A stretch of 64,000 nucleotides of DNA from positions 124,001 to 188,000 of the forward strand of contig NZ_QEVW01000017.1 in assembly GCF_003287275.1 (NCBI RefSeq). The letters run 5' to 3'. The notes under the pieces are model-generated. The model saw only the letters and a list, made by a program, of their open reading frames with translations. It made no database searches and was not told where the DNA came from. Numbering within the stretch: the stretch's first letter is position 1; every line of letters begins with the position of its first letter. Source of the DNA: Paenibacillus taichungensis (GTDB taxonomy: Bacteria > Bacillota > Bacilli > Paenibacillales > Paenibacillaceae). Below are positions 32,402-42,014 of the stretch, piece after piece. The translations under genes were made by a program, and so were the position numbers.

Positions 32402-33994
32402 TTAACCGTTCCGAAAATCCTGCGGGGTCAGGCCATAATGTTTGCGGAATACTTGAATGAAATAAGGCGTATTGTTATATCCCACTTCCTGACCGACTTC
32501 ATATATTTTCATAGCCGTGTGTTTCAGCAAGTGAACAGCACGTTCCATTCGGGAACGGATAATGTAGTCACTGATGCCTTCACCCGTCGATTGTTTATAC
32601 ATTTTGGACAAGTATACCGGGTGCAGATGCACCTCCCCGGCAATAACCTGCAAGGACAGATCTTCACCCAGATGGTGGTCAATCCATTGCTGGACCTGTC
32701 TGATCATGTTCGATCCACTTTCCTGGCCCGTATCGGTTGTGCTTTGAGCCCATTGTTCCATCACGCTCCGGGTCCATGCTTCCAGACTCCGAAGTGACAC
32801 GCCGTAGCCGTCCTTCAGCAATTGCTGATACTTCTCACCAAGGACATCGGACAACTGTCTGCCCTCCCGATGAGCCATGTAGGAGAACGCGGCTGCGAGA
32901 TAGTGAAAAGCAACATAGACATGCTCCGGGAACACACTATCCGATAACTCGGCGAAAATTGAATCAATCTTGCGACTCGCGTCCTCCATCCGTCCTGCTT
33001 CCAGCAGTGCGGTCAGTCCGGGTGGCTCATACAGTGCTGAAAGTGATTTCAATGTTGCTCCATGGGAGCCGGCAGCCGCATTGAGGTGCAGGCCTTTGCC
33101 CGCTTCCGCCTGCTTGCGCAAGGCACTTACAGCCTGATGATACAATTGTGGAACCTGGTCTGGAAAACGGCCTATCCGGCTGACTGACAGTGAAATCGTC
33201 GCGTTTAAATACTGCTTCACACTGTGAAGCAGCCGTTCTCCAAGCCGCCCCATCAGCAGTTCAGGTTCAGACTGTGTCTGTTTTGGACTTGCCATGAAGA
33301 CGAGATCATCATACGCATCGTCCGTATGGCAGAGATGATAGCTGCTGCCAAAGATCTCTTCCACCACGTTGGAGATGGCGTATTTCATCAGACGAAATGC
33401 CTTGTGCGTTGGCTGTGGGTCATCATAACGGATGAGCAGCAGCTGCATTTTATCCTGGGGACGGAAGCCAATCTCCAATTGCTCCAGTTTCTCTACAAGT
33501 TCGCTCTCTGCAAATTTATGTCCAAGCAGTACATCCTTCATTAATCCCGCCCGCTTCTCCGGTAAATGTTCCCTCACCGAATACATGGCGCGCTGGTGCA
33601 TCAATTGTTTCTCTCCCTCCAGCCGAATCTGGACGGAAGCCTGCTGCACAGCTTCAATCAGCTCCTCATCCCGAACTGGCTTCAGCAGATAACTCACTGT
33701 TCCATGCCGGAGTGCCTGCTTCGCATAATCAAAGGATGCGTGTCCAGATAAAATGATACATTTGGTCCGTTCCCACTTTTGACGAATATGACTCACCAGA
33801 TCCAGTCCGGACAAGCCAGGCATACGAATATCGGTGATGATAATATGGACCTGATGTGCCGTCATTTGCTGTAATGCCTCTTTCACCGAGTACGCCTTAT
33901 ATACGTGCCCAATCCCATGCTCTCTCCACGGTATGGAGGCTGCAATCGATTCCACCGCTGAATGTTCATCATCCACGACCATTAGATTCATCAT
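32402..33994 (-). CDS. YesN-type response regulator with AraC DNA-binding domain
   Basis: A 530-residue regulator. Receiver at residues about 1-120 (VVDDE, phospho-acceptor Asp in IIITDIRMPG, KPV lysine), a 300-residue middle region of the YesN type, and two AraC helix-turn-helix motifs at the C terminus (LSLQVIAGEVHLHPVYLSKMYK and YEVGQEVGYNNTPYF). GAGGAGG precedes ATG 33994, and the gene overlaps the kinase end by 26 bases. Expected to activate the adjacent sugar transporter genes in response to the kinase. Confidence 0.92.
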   Translation of the reverse strand: MMNLMVVDDEHSAVESIAASIPWREHGIGHVYKAYSVKEALQQMTAHQVHIIITDIRMPGLSGLDLVSHIRQKWERTKCIILSGHASFDYAKQALRHGTVSYLLKPVRDEELIEAVQQASVQIRLEGEKQLMHQRAMYSVREHLPEKRAGLMKDVLLGHKFAESELVEKLEQLEIGFRPQDKMQLLLIRYDDPQPTHKAFRLMKYAISNVVEEIFGSSYHLCHTDDAYDDLVFMASPKQTQSEPELLMGRLGERLLHSVKQYLNATISLSVSRIGRFPDQVPQLYHQAVSALRKQAEAGKGLHLNAAAGSHGATLKSLSALYEPPGLTALLEAGRMEDASRKIDSIFAELSDSVFPEHVYVAFHYLAAAFSYMAHREGRQLSDVLGEKYQQLLKDGYGVSLRSLEAWTRSVMEQWAQSTTDTGQESGSNMIRQVQQWIDHHLGEDLSLQVIAGEVHLHPVYLSKMYKQSTGEGISDYIIRSRMERAVHLLKHTAMKIYEVGQEVGYNNTPYFIQVFRKHYGLTPQDFRNG

Positions 33995-35729
33995 TAGGAT
34001 ATTCCTCCTCAAACCATCGTATTTCCACACTGAGACCCCCGTAAGGGATCGCTCCAAAATGAAGCCCTGAAGAATGACCATATCGTGTAACGAGCCGTTG
34101 GTGTACATTCCAGGTACCCGTGCCTATTTCTTCACCCATCGGTTCATTGATTTCTCGTTCAAGACCGGCAATCTCTTCCGGCGTCAAAGTAACACCGTCA
34201 TTATCGACAAACAAACTATACCGTGTGTATTCCCTTCCATCAATTTGTTCTTGTGCTGCCATGCCTGTAACCACGATGTGACCGCTTCCCTCCATCGGTT
34301 CAATGCCGTGAATGACTGCATTCTCCACGATAGGCTGGATCAGCAGCCTCGGAATGTGCTGCTGCATCAGTTCTTGCGGTACGGCGATCTCATACGACAA
34401 ACGGTTGGTGCGCATCTGTTGGATGGACAAATAATTGTCCAACAACCGGATTTCCTCCTCCACGGTGGTCATATCGTTCTCATCACGTGTGATGTAGCGA
34501 TAGTAATCTCCCAGGCTGAGCGACATGGCAATAACCGCTTCACGGTTGCCGAGCTGCGTCATATTTTTAATATAAAACAGACAATTGTACAGGAAATGAG
34601 GATTGATCTGTGATTGCAGATGCTTCAGCGTCGCTTCTCGTGAACGGATGCGTTCCTCGTATACTTTTTCGATCAGCTCCTGAATTTGCTCGGCCATGTG
34701 ATTGAAGCTCTGCGTCAGGTACGCGAATTCATCACGGGAGTGATCGACCGGAATTCGTGTGGACAGCTGTCCTTTGCGAATCTGTTGCAATCCTCTCATC
34801 AGACGTTGTATCGGTACCTGTACCTTTCGATATAACAACAGTGCAGCGCCAATACTGAGCACGAGCAGCAGCAAAATGGAAGTAATGAACATGTTCCGGC
34901 TCTTGTCCATCGGCGTGAGCAAATCATCCAGCACAACCGGGTTAACATAAATTCCGTTCAGCTGTTTGGAGAGCACATAACTAACCAAGTACTTCTTGCC
35001 CCCCACCTCAAGTTGATGGTTGCCTTCACTATCCAGTTCAGTTAGCGGCATGTCCCGCATCACGGCTTCCACGAGCTCGGGGTCTGCACTGCGATTTAAT
35101 AGTGGCTCGTTGCCCGGGACCAGAAGAAAGGGATCTCCTCCCTGTGCCTCCTTAAAATCATCCAGCATGGCAACAATGTTCATCGGGTCAAAATTAATTT
35201 CCATCACGGTCCGTACATCCGTGGCCACAGGTTTTTCATTCCACTCGTAGTTATCCGTAAAGAAATAAGTGAAGCTGCCTTCATTCAACTGCCATCGGCC
35301 TGGCTGTGGAAATTTCAACATCTTCTCATTAAAGACCGTCCGGTTCGACATGGTGGATAATACCAGCTCTGCCTGAGGCAACACAATGGTAATATCATTC
35401 TTCCAGCGGCTGGTGGACTGGTACAGCGACAATTTGTCGAGAATATCGAGATAGATGCTGTTTTTCTCATACTGACTGGTCGATTCCGTCATGTAACGAT
35501 AGTGCAAAATGCTTGGATCACGTAGTAAAGTCAGCCCGTAAAGGGAGAGCTGTTCAATATTTTTATCCACCTGAGAGCTAAAATAGTTGAATTGATTCAA
35601 ACTTGAATTTTGCTTCTCCTCGACAACCATGTCCACATTCGCCTGATTCGCGTAGGTATAGAGCAGCAAGATTGGTACAAGCAAGCAGACAAGCAGCATA
35701 ACTGTTTTTGAGAATACTGTAAATTTCAT
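33969..35729 (-). CDS. YesM-type sensor histidine kinase
   Basis: A 586-residue membrane kinase of the LytS/YesM class: helix 1 about 6-26, extracytoplasmic domain to about 270, helix 2 about 276-297, HAMP, then the His_kinase domain with SQINPHFLYN (phospho-His about 377) and an atypical ATPase domain with LIQPIVENAVIHGIE. Start 35729 has only a weak GGGTGA site. It faces outward to sense extracellular carbohydrate, by family knowledge, and pairs with the YesN regulator that overlaps its end. Confidence 0.92.
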   Translation of the reverse strand: MKFTVFSKTVMLLVCLLVPILLLYTYANQANVDMVVEEKQNSSLNQFNYFSSQVDKNIEQLSLYGLTLLRDPSILHYRYMTESTSQYEKNSIYLDILDKLSLYQSTSRWKNDITIVLPQAELVLSTMSNRTVFNEKMLKFPQPGRWQLNEGSFTYFFTDNYEWNEKPVATDVRTVMEINFDPMNIVAMLDDFKEAQGGDPFLLVPGNEPLLNRSADPELVEAVMRDMPLTELDSEGNHQLEVGGKKYLVSYVLSKQLNGIYVNPVVLDDLLTPMDKSRNMFITSILLLLVLSIGAALLLYRKVQVPIQRLMRGLQQIRKGQLSTRIPVDHSRDEFAYLTQSFNHMAEQIQELIEKVYEERIRSREATLKHLQSQINPHFLYNCLFYIKNMTQLGNREAVIAMSLSLGDYYRYITRDENDMTTVEEEIRLLDNYLSIQQMRTNRLSYEIAVPQELMQQHIPRLLIQPIVENAVIHGIEPMEGSGHIVVTGMAAQEQIDGREYTRYSLFVDNDGVTLTPEEIAGLEREINEPMGEEIGTGTWNVHQRLVTRYGHSSGLHFGAIPYGGLSVEIRWFEEEYPNDESNGRG

Positions 35730-35832
35730 TGCTTCACCCTGTCCCGGATTAAAGTAAAGATACACATCGAAGTCCTATTTTATATTGAAACCCCTTACAT
35801 ATCTATACTGAATTTCAAATGAGTCACTATTC

Positions 35833-35846
35833 GGTATACGTTTTCA
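35833..35846 (-). promoter_or_regulatory. Candidate CcpA (cre) site in the sugar-transport promoter region
   Basis: Minus strand TTGAAAACGTATACC (including the flanking base) fits WTGNAARCGNWWWCA at 14 of 15 positions. It lies between the divergent kinase and permease starts. On the plus strand a TATAAT box occurs at about 35910-35915 without a recognisable -35, which suits an activator-dependent promoter. Confidence 0.45.
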
Positions 35847-35988
35847 ACAAGTTAATAAATCAACATCCGCCTTGAAATGTTGTTCTATAGCCCACCCGTT
35901 TCCATTGCTATAATTCAGTTGCTCCACTATTTGCAGAGGCTGACTGGCCTCATTATGCAGAGGCTGGACGATATAAAGGAGGGACCTG

Positions 35989-36954
35989 ATGGCTATGGAA
36001 CAACCACTAACGACCAATACGCCGGTGCGGCAGGCAACACACAATCCACGCAAACGTACCCGCTGGAATTTCAAACGCAATTGGCCGCTGCATCTGATGC
36101 TGCTGCCTTCGGTACTGCTCACATTGCTGTTCGCCTATGTGCCTATGGGCGGCATTATTATTGCGTTTCAGGATTTCAAACCATGGCTGGGATTCACCGG
36201 CTCCAAATGGGTAGGATGGGATAACTTCCGATTCATGTTCGAATATCCGGACAGTGTTCAGGTCATCTGGAACACAGTACTGATTGCCGCCATGAAGATT
36301 GTGGCCGGACTCGTGGCCCCTGTTGTATTTGCTATTTTGCTGAATGAAGTACGGAATTCCACGTTCAAACGGTTCTCACAAACGCTGGTATACCTGCCCC
36401 ACTTCTTGTCTTGGGTTGTACTGGGCGGCATCCTGCTGGACATGCTTTCCCCCGAAGGCGGACTGATTAACCAGATTCTGGCGGCCGTTGGCATTGAACC
36501 GATCTTCTTTCTGGGAGATGGCGACTGGTTCCGTGTAACCGTGGTCATCAGTGATGTATGGAAGGAATTCGGATTTGGTACCATTGTCTTTCTTGCAGCC
36601 CTTGCGGGCATTAACCCTGCTCTGTACGAAGCTTCTGAAGTTGACGGGGCAACACGACTTAAGCAGACCCTACACATTACGCTGCCTGCACTCGTGCCGA
36701 TGATTATTGTGGTGGGAACGCTGTCACTGGGGAATATTCTTAATGCTGGATTTGACCAGATTTTCAACCTGTACAATCCACTTGTATATGATAAAGGCGA
36801 TATTATTGACACGTTTGTTTACCGGATGGGTATTTTGAATGGCAAAATGAGTTTTGCGACTGCGGTTGGTTTGTTTAAATCCTTTGTCGCCATGTTCCTC
36901 GTTATTACTGCCTACCGGATGGCTTACAAAATCGCCAATTACCGCATTTTCTAA
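35989..36954 (+). CDS. Sugar ABC transporter permease (LplB/YteP-like)
   Basis: A 321-residue CUT1 permease with six hydrophobic segments. The ATPase-contacting EAA loop is seen as EASEVDGATRLKQTLHITLP. The cytoplasmic basic N terminus (RKRTRWNFKRNW) is typical of the LplB side. AAAGGAGGG precedes the start. With the next gene it forms the channel for the lipoprotein at 30650; as usual no dedicated ATPase is encoded, and a shared MsmX-type ATPase is expected elsewhere. Confidence 0.93.
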   Translation: MAMEQPLTTNTPVRQATHNPRKRTRWNFKRNWPLHLMLLPSVLLTLLFAYVPMGGIIIAFQDFKPWLGFTGSKWVGWDNFRFMFEYPDSVQVIWNTVLIAAMKIVAGLVAPVVFAILLNEVRNSTFKRFSQTLVYLPHFLSWVVLGGILLDMLSPEGGLINQILAAVGIEPIFFLGDGDWFRVTVVISDVWKEFGFGTIVFLAALAGINPALYEASEVDGATRLKQTLHITLPALVPMIIVVGTLSLGNILNAGFDQIFNLYNPLVYDKGDIIDTFVYRMGILNGKMSFATAVGLFKSFVAMFLVITAYRMAYKIANYRIF

Positions 36955-36966
36955 GGAGGAATTAAG

Positions 36967-37845
36967 GTGTATCACAAAACGACCGGATACCGTATATTTA
37001 ACGGCTTCAACCTGTTCTTCATCGCGGCCGTCTCGCTGCTGTGTGTGCTGCCGCTTGTCCACATTCTGGCGGTTTCCTTCAGCGGTAAAGCGGCAGCTTC
37101 CGCCAATCTGGTAACGCTCTGGCCGATTGATTTTACAGTCGATGCCTATACCAAAACGTTTGGTAACAGTAACTTTCTCAGCGCGCTCTGGATCTCAGTG
37201 CAACGTACCGTGTTCGGTACGCTGCTTAGTATGGTGCTGGTCACCCTGACGGCATATCCTTTATCCAAGGAAAGTCTGAATTTCAAGGGACGTTCGCTGT
37301 ACGCGTGGTTTTTCATCTTCACGATGCTGTTCAGCGGCGGACTGATCCCTTCCTATATCCTGATTCAAAAGCTGGGACTGATCAACACCATGTGGGCTCT
37401 GATTTTGCCGGGCGCTGTGGCGGTCTGGAACCTGATTCTCATGATGAACTTCTTCCGTAACGTGCCCAAAGAGCTCGAAGAAGCGTCGTTCATCGATGGT
37501 GCCAACCATATCACCACATTGTTCCGCATCTATCTGCCTGTATCCATGCCGGCCATTGCTACGATTTCCCTATTTACGATGGTGGGGCAGTGGAATTCCT
37601 GGTTCGACGGTTTGATCTACATGAATGACGCAGCCAAATATCCGCTCGCTACATTGATGCAAACGATTATCGTGCAGCAGGATTTCTCCAATATGAATGT
37701 CGATGCGACACAGCTTCAGAACATGTCGCAGCGTACCGTTAACGCAGCCCAGATCTTTATTGGGGCACTGCCAATCCTGCTCGTTTATCCATTCTTGCAG
37801 CGTTTCTTTGTAAAAGGAATTGTGCTTGGGGCTGTAAAAGAATAG
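36967..37845 (+). CDS. Sugar ABC transporter permease (LplC/YtcP-like)
   Basis: A 292-residue CUT1 permease with six hydrophobic segments and the EAA loop EEASFIDGANHITTLFRIYLP. The N-terminal TTGYRIFNGFN is a frequent start of this family in Bacillales. GTG start at 36967 set by TAAGGAGGA; 12 bases after the first permease, same operon. Confidence 0.93.
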   Translation: MYHKTTGYRIFNGFNLFFIAAVSLLCVLPLVHILAVSFSGKAAASANLVTLWPIDFTVDAYTKTFGNSNFLSALWISVQRTVFGTLLSMVLVTLTAYPLSKESLNFKGRSLYAWFFIFTMLFSGGLIPSYILIQKLGLINTMWALILPGAVAVWNLILMMNFFRNVPKELEEASFIDGANHITTLFRIYLPVSMPAIATISLFTMVGQWNSWFDGLIYMNDAAKYPLATLMQTIIVQQDFSNMNVDATQLQNMSQRTVNAAQIFIGALPILLVYPFLQRFFVKGIVLGAVKE

Positions 37846-37876
37846 AGTTCGTATACTGAATGCATTCGCATCATTT

Positions 37877-37920
37877 CATCCCGAGGTTTGTAACACGCTG
37901 TTATTTACTTCGGGATGTCT
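37877..37920. terminator. Terminator of the permease operon
   Basis: CATCCCGAGGT / ACTTCGGGATG stem with one wobble and a 19-base loop, followed on the plus strand by TCTTTCC. The convergent Spo0E-like gene stops within the loop. Confidence 0.6.
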
Positions 37921-38083
37921 TTCCGCGAATGGCATTGTTATATTGATTAATGAGTTCATCCAGAACCATCGATTGACGAATGACCTCCGGATGCCACAGT
38001 TCTTTATGAGAATTTGCAATCTGGTAGAGCCTCTGTCGTGCCTTTTCGATACATTCCTGAATGGTTTCCGGATTATGCACCAT
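37901..38083 (-). CDS. Spo0E-like aspartyl-phosphate phosphatase
   Basis: A 60-residue helical hairpin protein of the Spo0E family, which dephosphorylates Spo0A~P and delays sporulation. The signature S-x3-LD is present in RQSMVLDELINQY; the first helix reads IEKARQRLYQIA. GGGGGCGGGAG precedes the start. Typical genome context is isolated single genes as here. Confidence 0.85.
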   Translation of the reverse strand: MVHNPETIQECIEKARQRLYQIANSHKELWHPEVIRQSMVLDELINQYNNAIRGKTSRSK

Positions 38084-38251
38084 ACTCCCGCCCCCTGTTG
38101 TCCTTCAATATGCTTCATCCAAAAAAGACCATCTATTATAATATTCGGAACATAGGGAGCTGCACATTACCCCAAAATCGAATTTATGGTTATTTTTTCT
38201 TGTACAGGTTGAAATAAGGATGAGCAATGGACTCGGATGTGGCAAAATACG

Positions 38252-38292
38252 AAAAAATACCGGATAGGCTTATCAGCCTTATCCGGTATTTT
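38252..38292. terminator. Terminator of the marR gene
   Basis: AATACCGGATAGGC / GCCTTATCCGGTATT, 6-base loop, with T-runs on both strands. Confidence 0.85.
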
Positions 38293-38361
38293 GTTATACC
38301 TTAATTTATTGTTCGTAGAACGCTTCAAATCATTTTCTTATGAAATATGCTGATGTTGCGG

Positions 38362-39072
38362 CTAGTCCTCATAGTCTGCAAAAAAAACATCATTTAATAT
38401 GGTTTTTGCTTTCTTCAAATTCCGGGAATCCAACTTGTTGAGCATAGACATGATTTCATCCATTTCCTCGGTCAATGACGAAGAGCTATTAGCCTTATAA
38501 GCTTTTGAATCCTTGTTTGTAGGCGCATCTCTTCGGGCGGATTCATAAGTCTCCTCCTCTGTCTCCGAATGAATCCATGATGTATGCAGCGTCTTTTGGA
38601 GGGTGTTTACGAGAAACTGTAACTCATCCTCGTTATACCGTTGCAAGAAATGATGAACCCCAAGATCAATCTGATGATGCAGGCCCTGATGCAAACGATA
38701 AATCTCTTTTCCGAGCGATGTGGTACGGAATAGAACTTCTTTTTTGTTATCCGGAAGTGACTCGGTTACGATGATTTTTTGAGACACGAGTCTTCTCGTA
38801 ATCTTGGAGACAGTCCCTTTAGAGAATCCGAATTGTTTTGAAATGGTTATGCCGTTTACTGGTTCAAGTGTACCGATCGCATCCAGCACATGCAGCATTG
38901 TCACCGTCATTTCTTGGATTAGCTCTTCAACAGCCGGATTAGGACTATTTTGGATCAGCCACTGTTTTTCTTCGTCTTCTTCTGTTTGGAATCTGATCTG
39001 TATATCTTTCACTGCTTCCAGTACTTCTTGAATTAAGTGATCTTTATTTTGATTATCCGATGGGTTGATCAT
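38362..39072 (-). CDS. MarR-family regulator with C-terminal extension
   Basis: A 236-residue protein. The winged helix (about residues 60-135) includes ISKQFGFSKGTVSKITRRL and the wing region LFRTTSLGKEIYRLHQ. About 70 extra C-terminal residues, polar and helical (SSLTEEMDEIMSMLNKLDS), are unusual for MarR. Start set by GGAGG. It is divergent from the FAD monooxygenase, and three GTTTC/GAAAC repeats lie between the two genes. Confidence 0.87.
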   Translation of the reverse strand: MINPSDNQNKDHLIQEVLEAVKDIQIRFQTEEDEEKQWLIQNSPNPAVEELIQEMTVTMLHVLDAIGTLEPVNGITISKQFGFSKGTVSKITRRLVSQKIIVTESLPDNKKEVLFRTTSLGKEIYRLHQGLHHQIDLGVHHFLQRYNEDELQFLVNTLQKTLHTSWIHSETEEETYESARRDAPTNKDSKAYKANSSSSLTEEMDEIMSMLNKLDSRNLKKAKTILNDVFFADYED

Positions 39073-39135
39073 TCAATTTTCCTCCAACGATGGTTAGCTT
39101 TTTACCAGTATATCAGGGTATGTCCTACAATTAAA

Positions 39136-39216
39136 GTTTCCTGGAAACAATATTGACAATAAAGAGAAATTAACTTATTATTGTTTCACAGGAAATTAAA
39201 AAGTTTCAATAGAAAC
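39136..39216. promoter_or_regulatory. Monooxygenase promoter flanked by three MarR-like operator repeats
   Basis: Sigma-A promoter TTGACA (39153-39158), 17 bases, TATTAT (39176-39181) on the plus strand. Site 1, GTTTCC-T-GGAAAC (39136-39148), lies just upstream of the -35; site 2, GTTTCACAGGAAA (39183-39195), begins at the transcription start region; site 3, GTTTC-AATA-GAAAC (39203-39216), is further downstream. The common inverted GTTTC/GAAAC arms indicate one protein, most likely the divergent MarR regulator. Confidence 0.7.
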
Positions 39217-39250
39217 AATAAATAAAGCACGATATCTCATCCATTGCGAT

Positions 39251-40813
39251 ATGGGTGATCAGGAGGAGATTCAACTGACCCAACATTACGATATTGACGT
39301 ACTCATCGCTGGAGCTGGACCGACTGGCTCCGCTCTTGCAGTCGACCTGCTTCGACGCGGCCTTCGTGTCCGACTCGTTGACAAAGCCCCTCACCCCTTT
39401 CAAGGTTCCCGTGCCAAGGGAATTCAACCAAGAACCCAAGAGATTTTGGAGGACTTCGGCGTGCTGGAAGAGGCTCAGTCAGAGGGAAGTTCTTACCCGC
39501 TTGCCGGTTTTCATATTGGACCGTTAACTTTGCCATGGCGCATGCAGCAGCAAAATAAACCAACACCGAGCGATCCGTATCCAAACATTCTCCTGTTGGC
39601 GCAGCACCGAACGGATGCCATCTTACACCGCCTATTGAAACAACTCGGCTTAATCATTGAATTTAACAACGGGTTGGAGCAATTCGAACAGGATACTGAT
39701 GGAGTGACGGTGACTCTCTCTTCCGGGGAGAAGGTTCGCAGCAGATATCTCGTCGGAGCAGATGGAGGTTCGAGCATCGTTCGCAAAGGGGCAGATATCC
39801 GATTTATTGGAGAGACTACCGACTCTGACCGTACACTCATCATCGACGGCTCGATCGACAAACTGTCTCGCAATAGGTGGCATATGTGGCCACGTACACG
39901 TGGCACGTTTGTCGGAGCCTGCCCTCTGCCACACTCCGACCAGTTCCAAGTTATGATCAGGCTGGCACCGGAAGAAAAGCCTAACCTAGACAAAGGCGCA
40001 CTCGCCGCTCAATTCCACAAACTCACAGGTTTGCGTCTCTACGACATTACCTGGAGTTCGCTGTTTCGTCCCAACGTTCGACTGGCTGAGCACTATCGGT
40101 CGGGTCGCGTCTTCATTGCAGGCGATGCTGCACATGTGCACACCCCGGCCGGTGCACAAGGTCTCAACACGGGTATACAGGACGCCTATAACCTCGGTTG
40201 GAAAATAGGGCAGGTCATTGCTGGGGCACCCGAGAGGTTGCTTGACAGCTATGAGACTGAGCGTCAACCGATTGCCGCTCGCGTCCTCAGCAAATCCAGC
40301 GAGCTATACGCCAAGCTAGACAAAAATCGCCTGGCTAGCCTCAAGCGTGGAGACGAGGAGCGACAGCTTAGACTTTCTTACCATGGTGGGCCGCTCGCGT
40401 CTAGCGAAGAAACGGCCACCAAAACACTTCATGTTGGTGACCGGGCGCCAGATGCTCCCTGCAATGGACCCGGTGGGGAACCACGTCTGTTCGACATCTA
40501 TCAGGGGCCTCACTTCACTTTGCTTGCCTTTGGACCTAACGCTGCCAAGTTACTCCCTAAGTTAAACTGGCCAACCAGCGGTGCCGAATTACACTGCTAC
40601 GTCGTTGGTACCACACACGAATCAGATCAGAAGATCCTCCATGACTCCAGCGGCAAGTTGACCCGTACCTACGGTATTACCAGCGAAACGCTGGTCTTGA
40701 TTCGCCCAGATGGTTATATCGGGAGCATCATCACGGCCGATTGGCAGGAAAGCTTCAACAATATAGCCAGAATGTTGGCTCCGCCGCAATCCATCGGGGC
40801 CAACCCGAATTGA
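39251..40813 (+). CDS. FAD-dependent aromatic monooxygenase (class A, PHBH-like)
   Basis: Up to 520 residues. Rossmann FAD motif VLIAGAGPTGSALAVDLLR, the DG motif LVGADGGSSIVRK and the second FAD motif RVFIAGDAAHVHTPAGAQGLN are all present. The C-terminal thioredoxin-like domain (about 395-510) is typical of phenol hydroxylase/rifampicin and polyketide hydroxylases. Such enzymes hydroxylate aromatic compounds or antibiotics with NAD(P)H and O2. ATG 39251 has no ribosome site, while AGGAGGAG lies six bases before an in-frame CTG at 39275; real translation may start there, giving 512 residues. Control by the divergent MarR regulator is inferred. Confidence 0.9.
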   Translation: MGDQEEIQLTQHYDIDVLIAGAGPTGSALAVDLLRRGLRVRLVDKAPHPFQGSRAKGIQPRTQEILEDFGVLEEAQSEGSSYPLAGFHIGPLTLPWRMQQQNKPTPSDPYPNILLLAQHRTDAILHRLLKQLGLIIEFNNGLEQFEQDTDGVTVTLSSGEKVRSRYLVGADGGSSIVRKGADIRFIGETTDSDRTLIIDGSIDKLSRNRWHMWPRTRGTFVGACPLPHSDQFQVMIRLAPEEKPNLDKGALAAQFHKLTGLRLYDITWSSLFRPNVRLAEHYRSGRVFIAGDAAHVHTPAGAQGLNTGIQDAYNLGWKIGQVIAGAPERLLDSYETERQPIAARVLSKSSELYAKLDKNRLASLKRGDEERQLRLSYHGGPLASSEETATKTLHVGDRAPDAPCNGPGGEPRLFDIYQGPHFTLLAFGPNAAKLLPKLNWPTSGAELHCYVVGTTHESDQKILHDSSGKLTRTYGITSETLVLIRPDGYIGSIITADWQESFNNIARMLAPPQSIGANPN

Positions 40814-40900
40814 GGCTCATGCGAGATTATGAATGCTAGTTCAGCTATTGTATGTGGACCGTCATTACGGCATAGATGTGGCTAAGATAAACGCAAATAA

Positions 40901-40940
40901 GACCGGGAACGACTGCTCTCAGCGTCATTTCCGGTTTTGT
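40901..40940 (+). terminator. Terminator of the monooxygenase gene
   Basis: ACCGGGAACGAC / GTCATTTCCGGT imperfect stem followed by TTTTGT. Confidence 0.65.
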
Positions 40941-40979
40941 CTGTACTTTTTCTATTTTGAAGTAATTGCACTATTCCAT

Positions 40980-41996
40980 TCATCTTAATCCAATATCCTC
41001 AAAACGATTGCCAATCGTCTCTGGGAATGCCTGCTTAATGGCATCGATGGCACGCTGTTCCGTTTCCCCTGCTTGCTCGATCAGACAGATCACCTTTTGC
41101 ACATGCCCCGGTTCTTTCGCATCCCACGCTGTTGAATCCTTAACCTTCTCCATCATCTGAGCATATAGGTCTGCAAGTAACGCATACTCCTGTACCACTT
41201 GATTCATCTGATTGGACAAATGCTTAAGCTCTCCAACATAGGAGGCCATATCCTTTCTTGAATTAGCATAATAGCGCAGAACCATGGCAGCTTGATCGGT
41301 TTCATATGCATCAGATTGTAGGGCATCAGCAATGGCTGCATAAGCAGCGGGTCCACATGCGTAATCCTGAGGAGGCAGCATATAGTCATGGGTTTCCCAT
41401 TTGTACACAGCCTGAATTAATGATTCTTTGCACACTTCCCATATGTCTACGGTTGTATGAGATTCAAGAACCTGATAGTACCAGTATGGTGTACTGTTTC
41501 GACCAAAAGAATCATAGGGCAGACGAATGACTTCATTTTCTTGACTCTCACAAATGAACAGCACCTGCTCCCCATCATCATATCCAGCACAAATAACAAA
41601 CTGATCATGCCACAGAATAGCACCTACACCCCGGTCAATGGAAGCCTTGATATCCAGCAGGGCCTGCTTCTGATAGAGCGGAAAGGTTGGCACGAACGAA
41701 AATCCCCCTGACTGACTCGCTGTCACACCAATGAAATCAGCAGCTACAAAGTTCTCGGCCATCCAATTGTACGCCGAGATCGATTCTGTCGTTAGACGCC
41801 GATCTACCACCAGACGAAACACATTTGCAGTCATGCCCGCAATCATGTGACGCGGTAAATTCGTCCACTGCTTGTGTATTAGAATACGATACATCGCATC
41901 GAGGTACGAGCCTGCGCCGCTCCAGTATAGTTGTTCATCCGCCAAATTCTGAGTCTGTGCAAAACGAATCAACTCCGGCAGAGTTTTACTCCCCAT
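40980..41996 (-). CDS. Uncharacterised protein, BtrH/C39-like fold, second paralogue
   Basis: A 338-residue soluble protein, homologous over its length to the next gene upstream. Shared features in order: a helix with AGMTANVFRLVVDRRL, DRGVGAILWHDQFVICAGYDDG (strand-His/Ala-Gly-Tyr-Asp-Asp), a WYYQVL strand, and a helical C-terminal half. The arrangement of a glycine-rich strand followed by GYDD resembles papain-like C39/BtrH N-terminal domains, but no catalytic Cys is in place, so it may be a non-enzymatic member. Third gene of a WYL-paralogue-paralogue operon, 18 bases after the previous one. Confidence 0.7.
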   Translation of the reverse strand: MGSKTLPELIRFAQTQNLADEQLYWSGAGSYLDAMYRILIHKQWTNLPRHMIAGMTANVFRLVVDRRLTTESISAYNWMAENFVAADFIGVTASQSGGFSFVPTFPLYQKQALLDIKASIDRGVGAILWHDQFVICAGYDDGEQVLFICESQENEVIRLPYDSFGRNSTPYWYYQVLESHTTVDIWEVCKESLIQAVYKWETHDYMLPPQDYACGPAAYAAIADALQSDAYETDQAAMVLRYYANSRKDMASYVGELKHLSNQMNQVVQEYALLADLYAQMMEKVKDSTAWDAKEPGHVQKVICLIEQAGETEQRAIDAIKQAFPETIGNRFEDIGLR

Positions 41997-42014
41997 CACC
42001 TTATCCTCCCTCCC

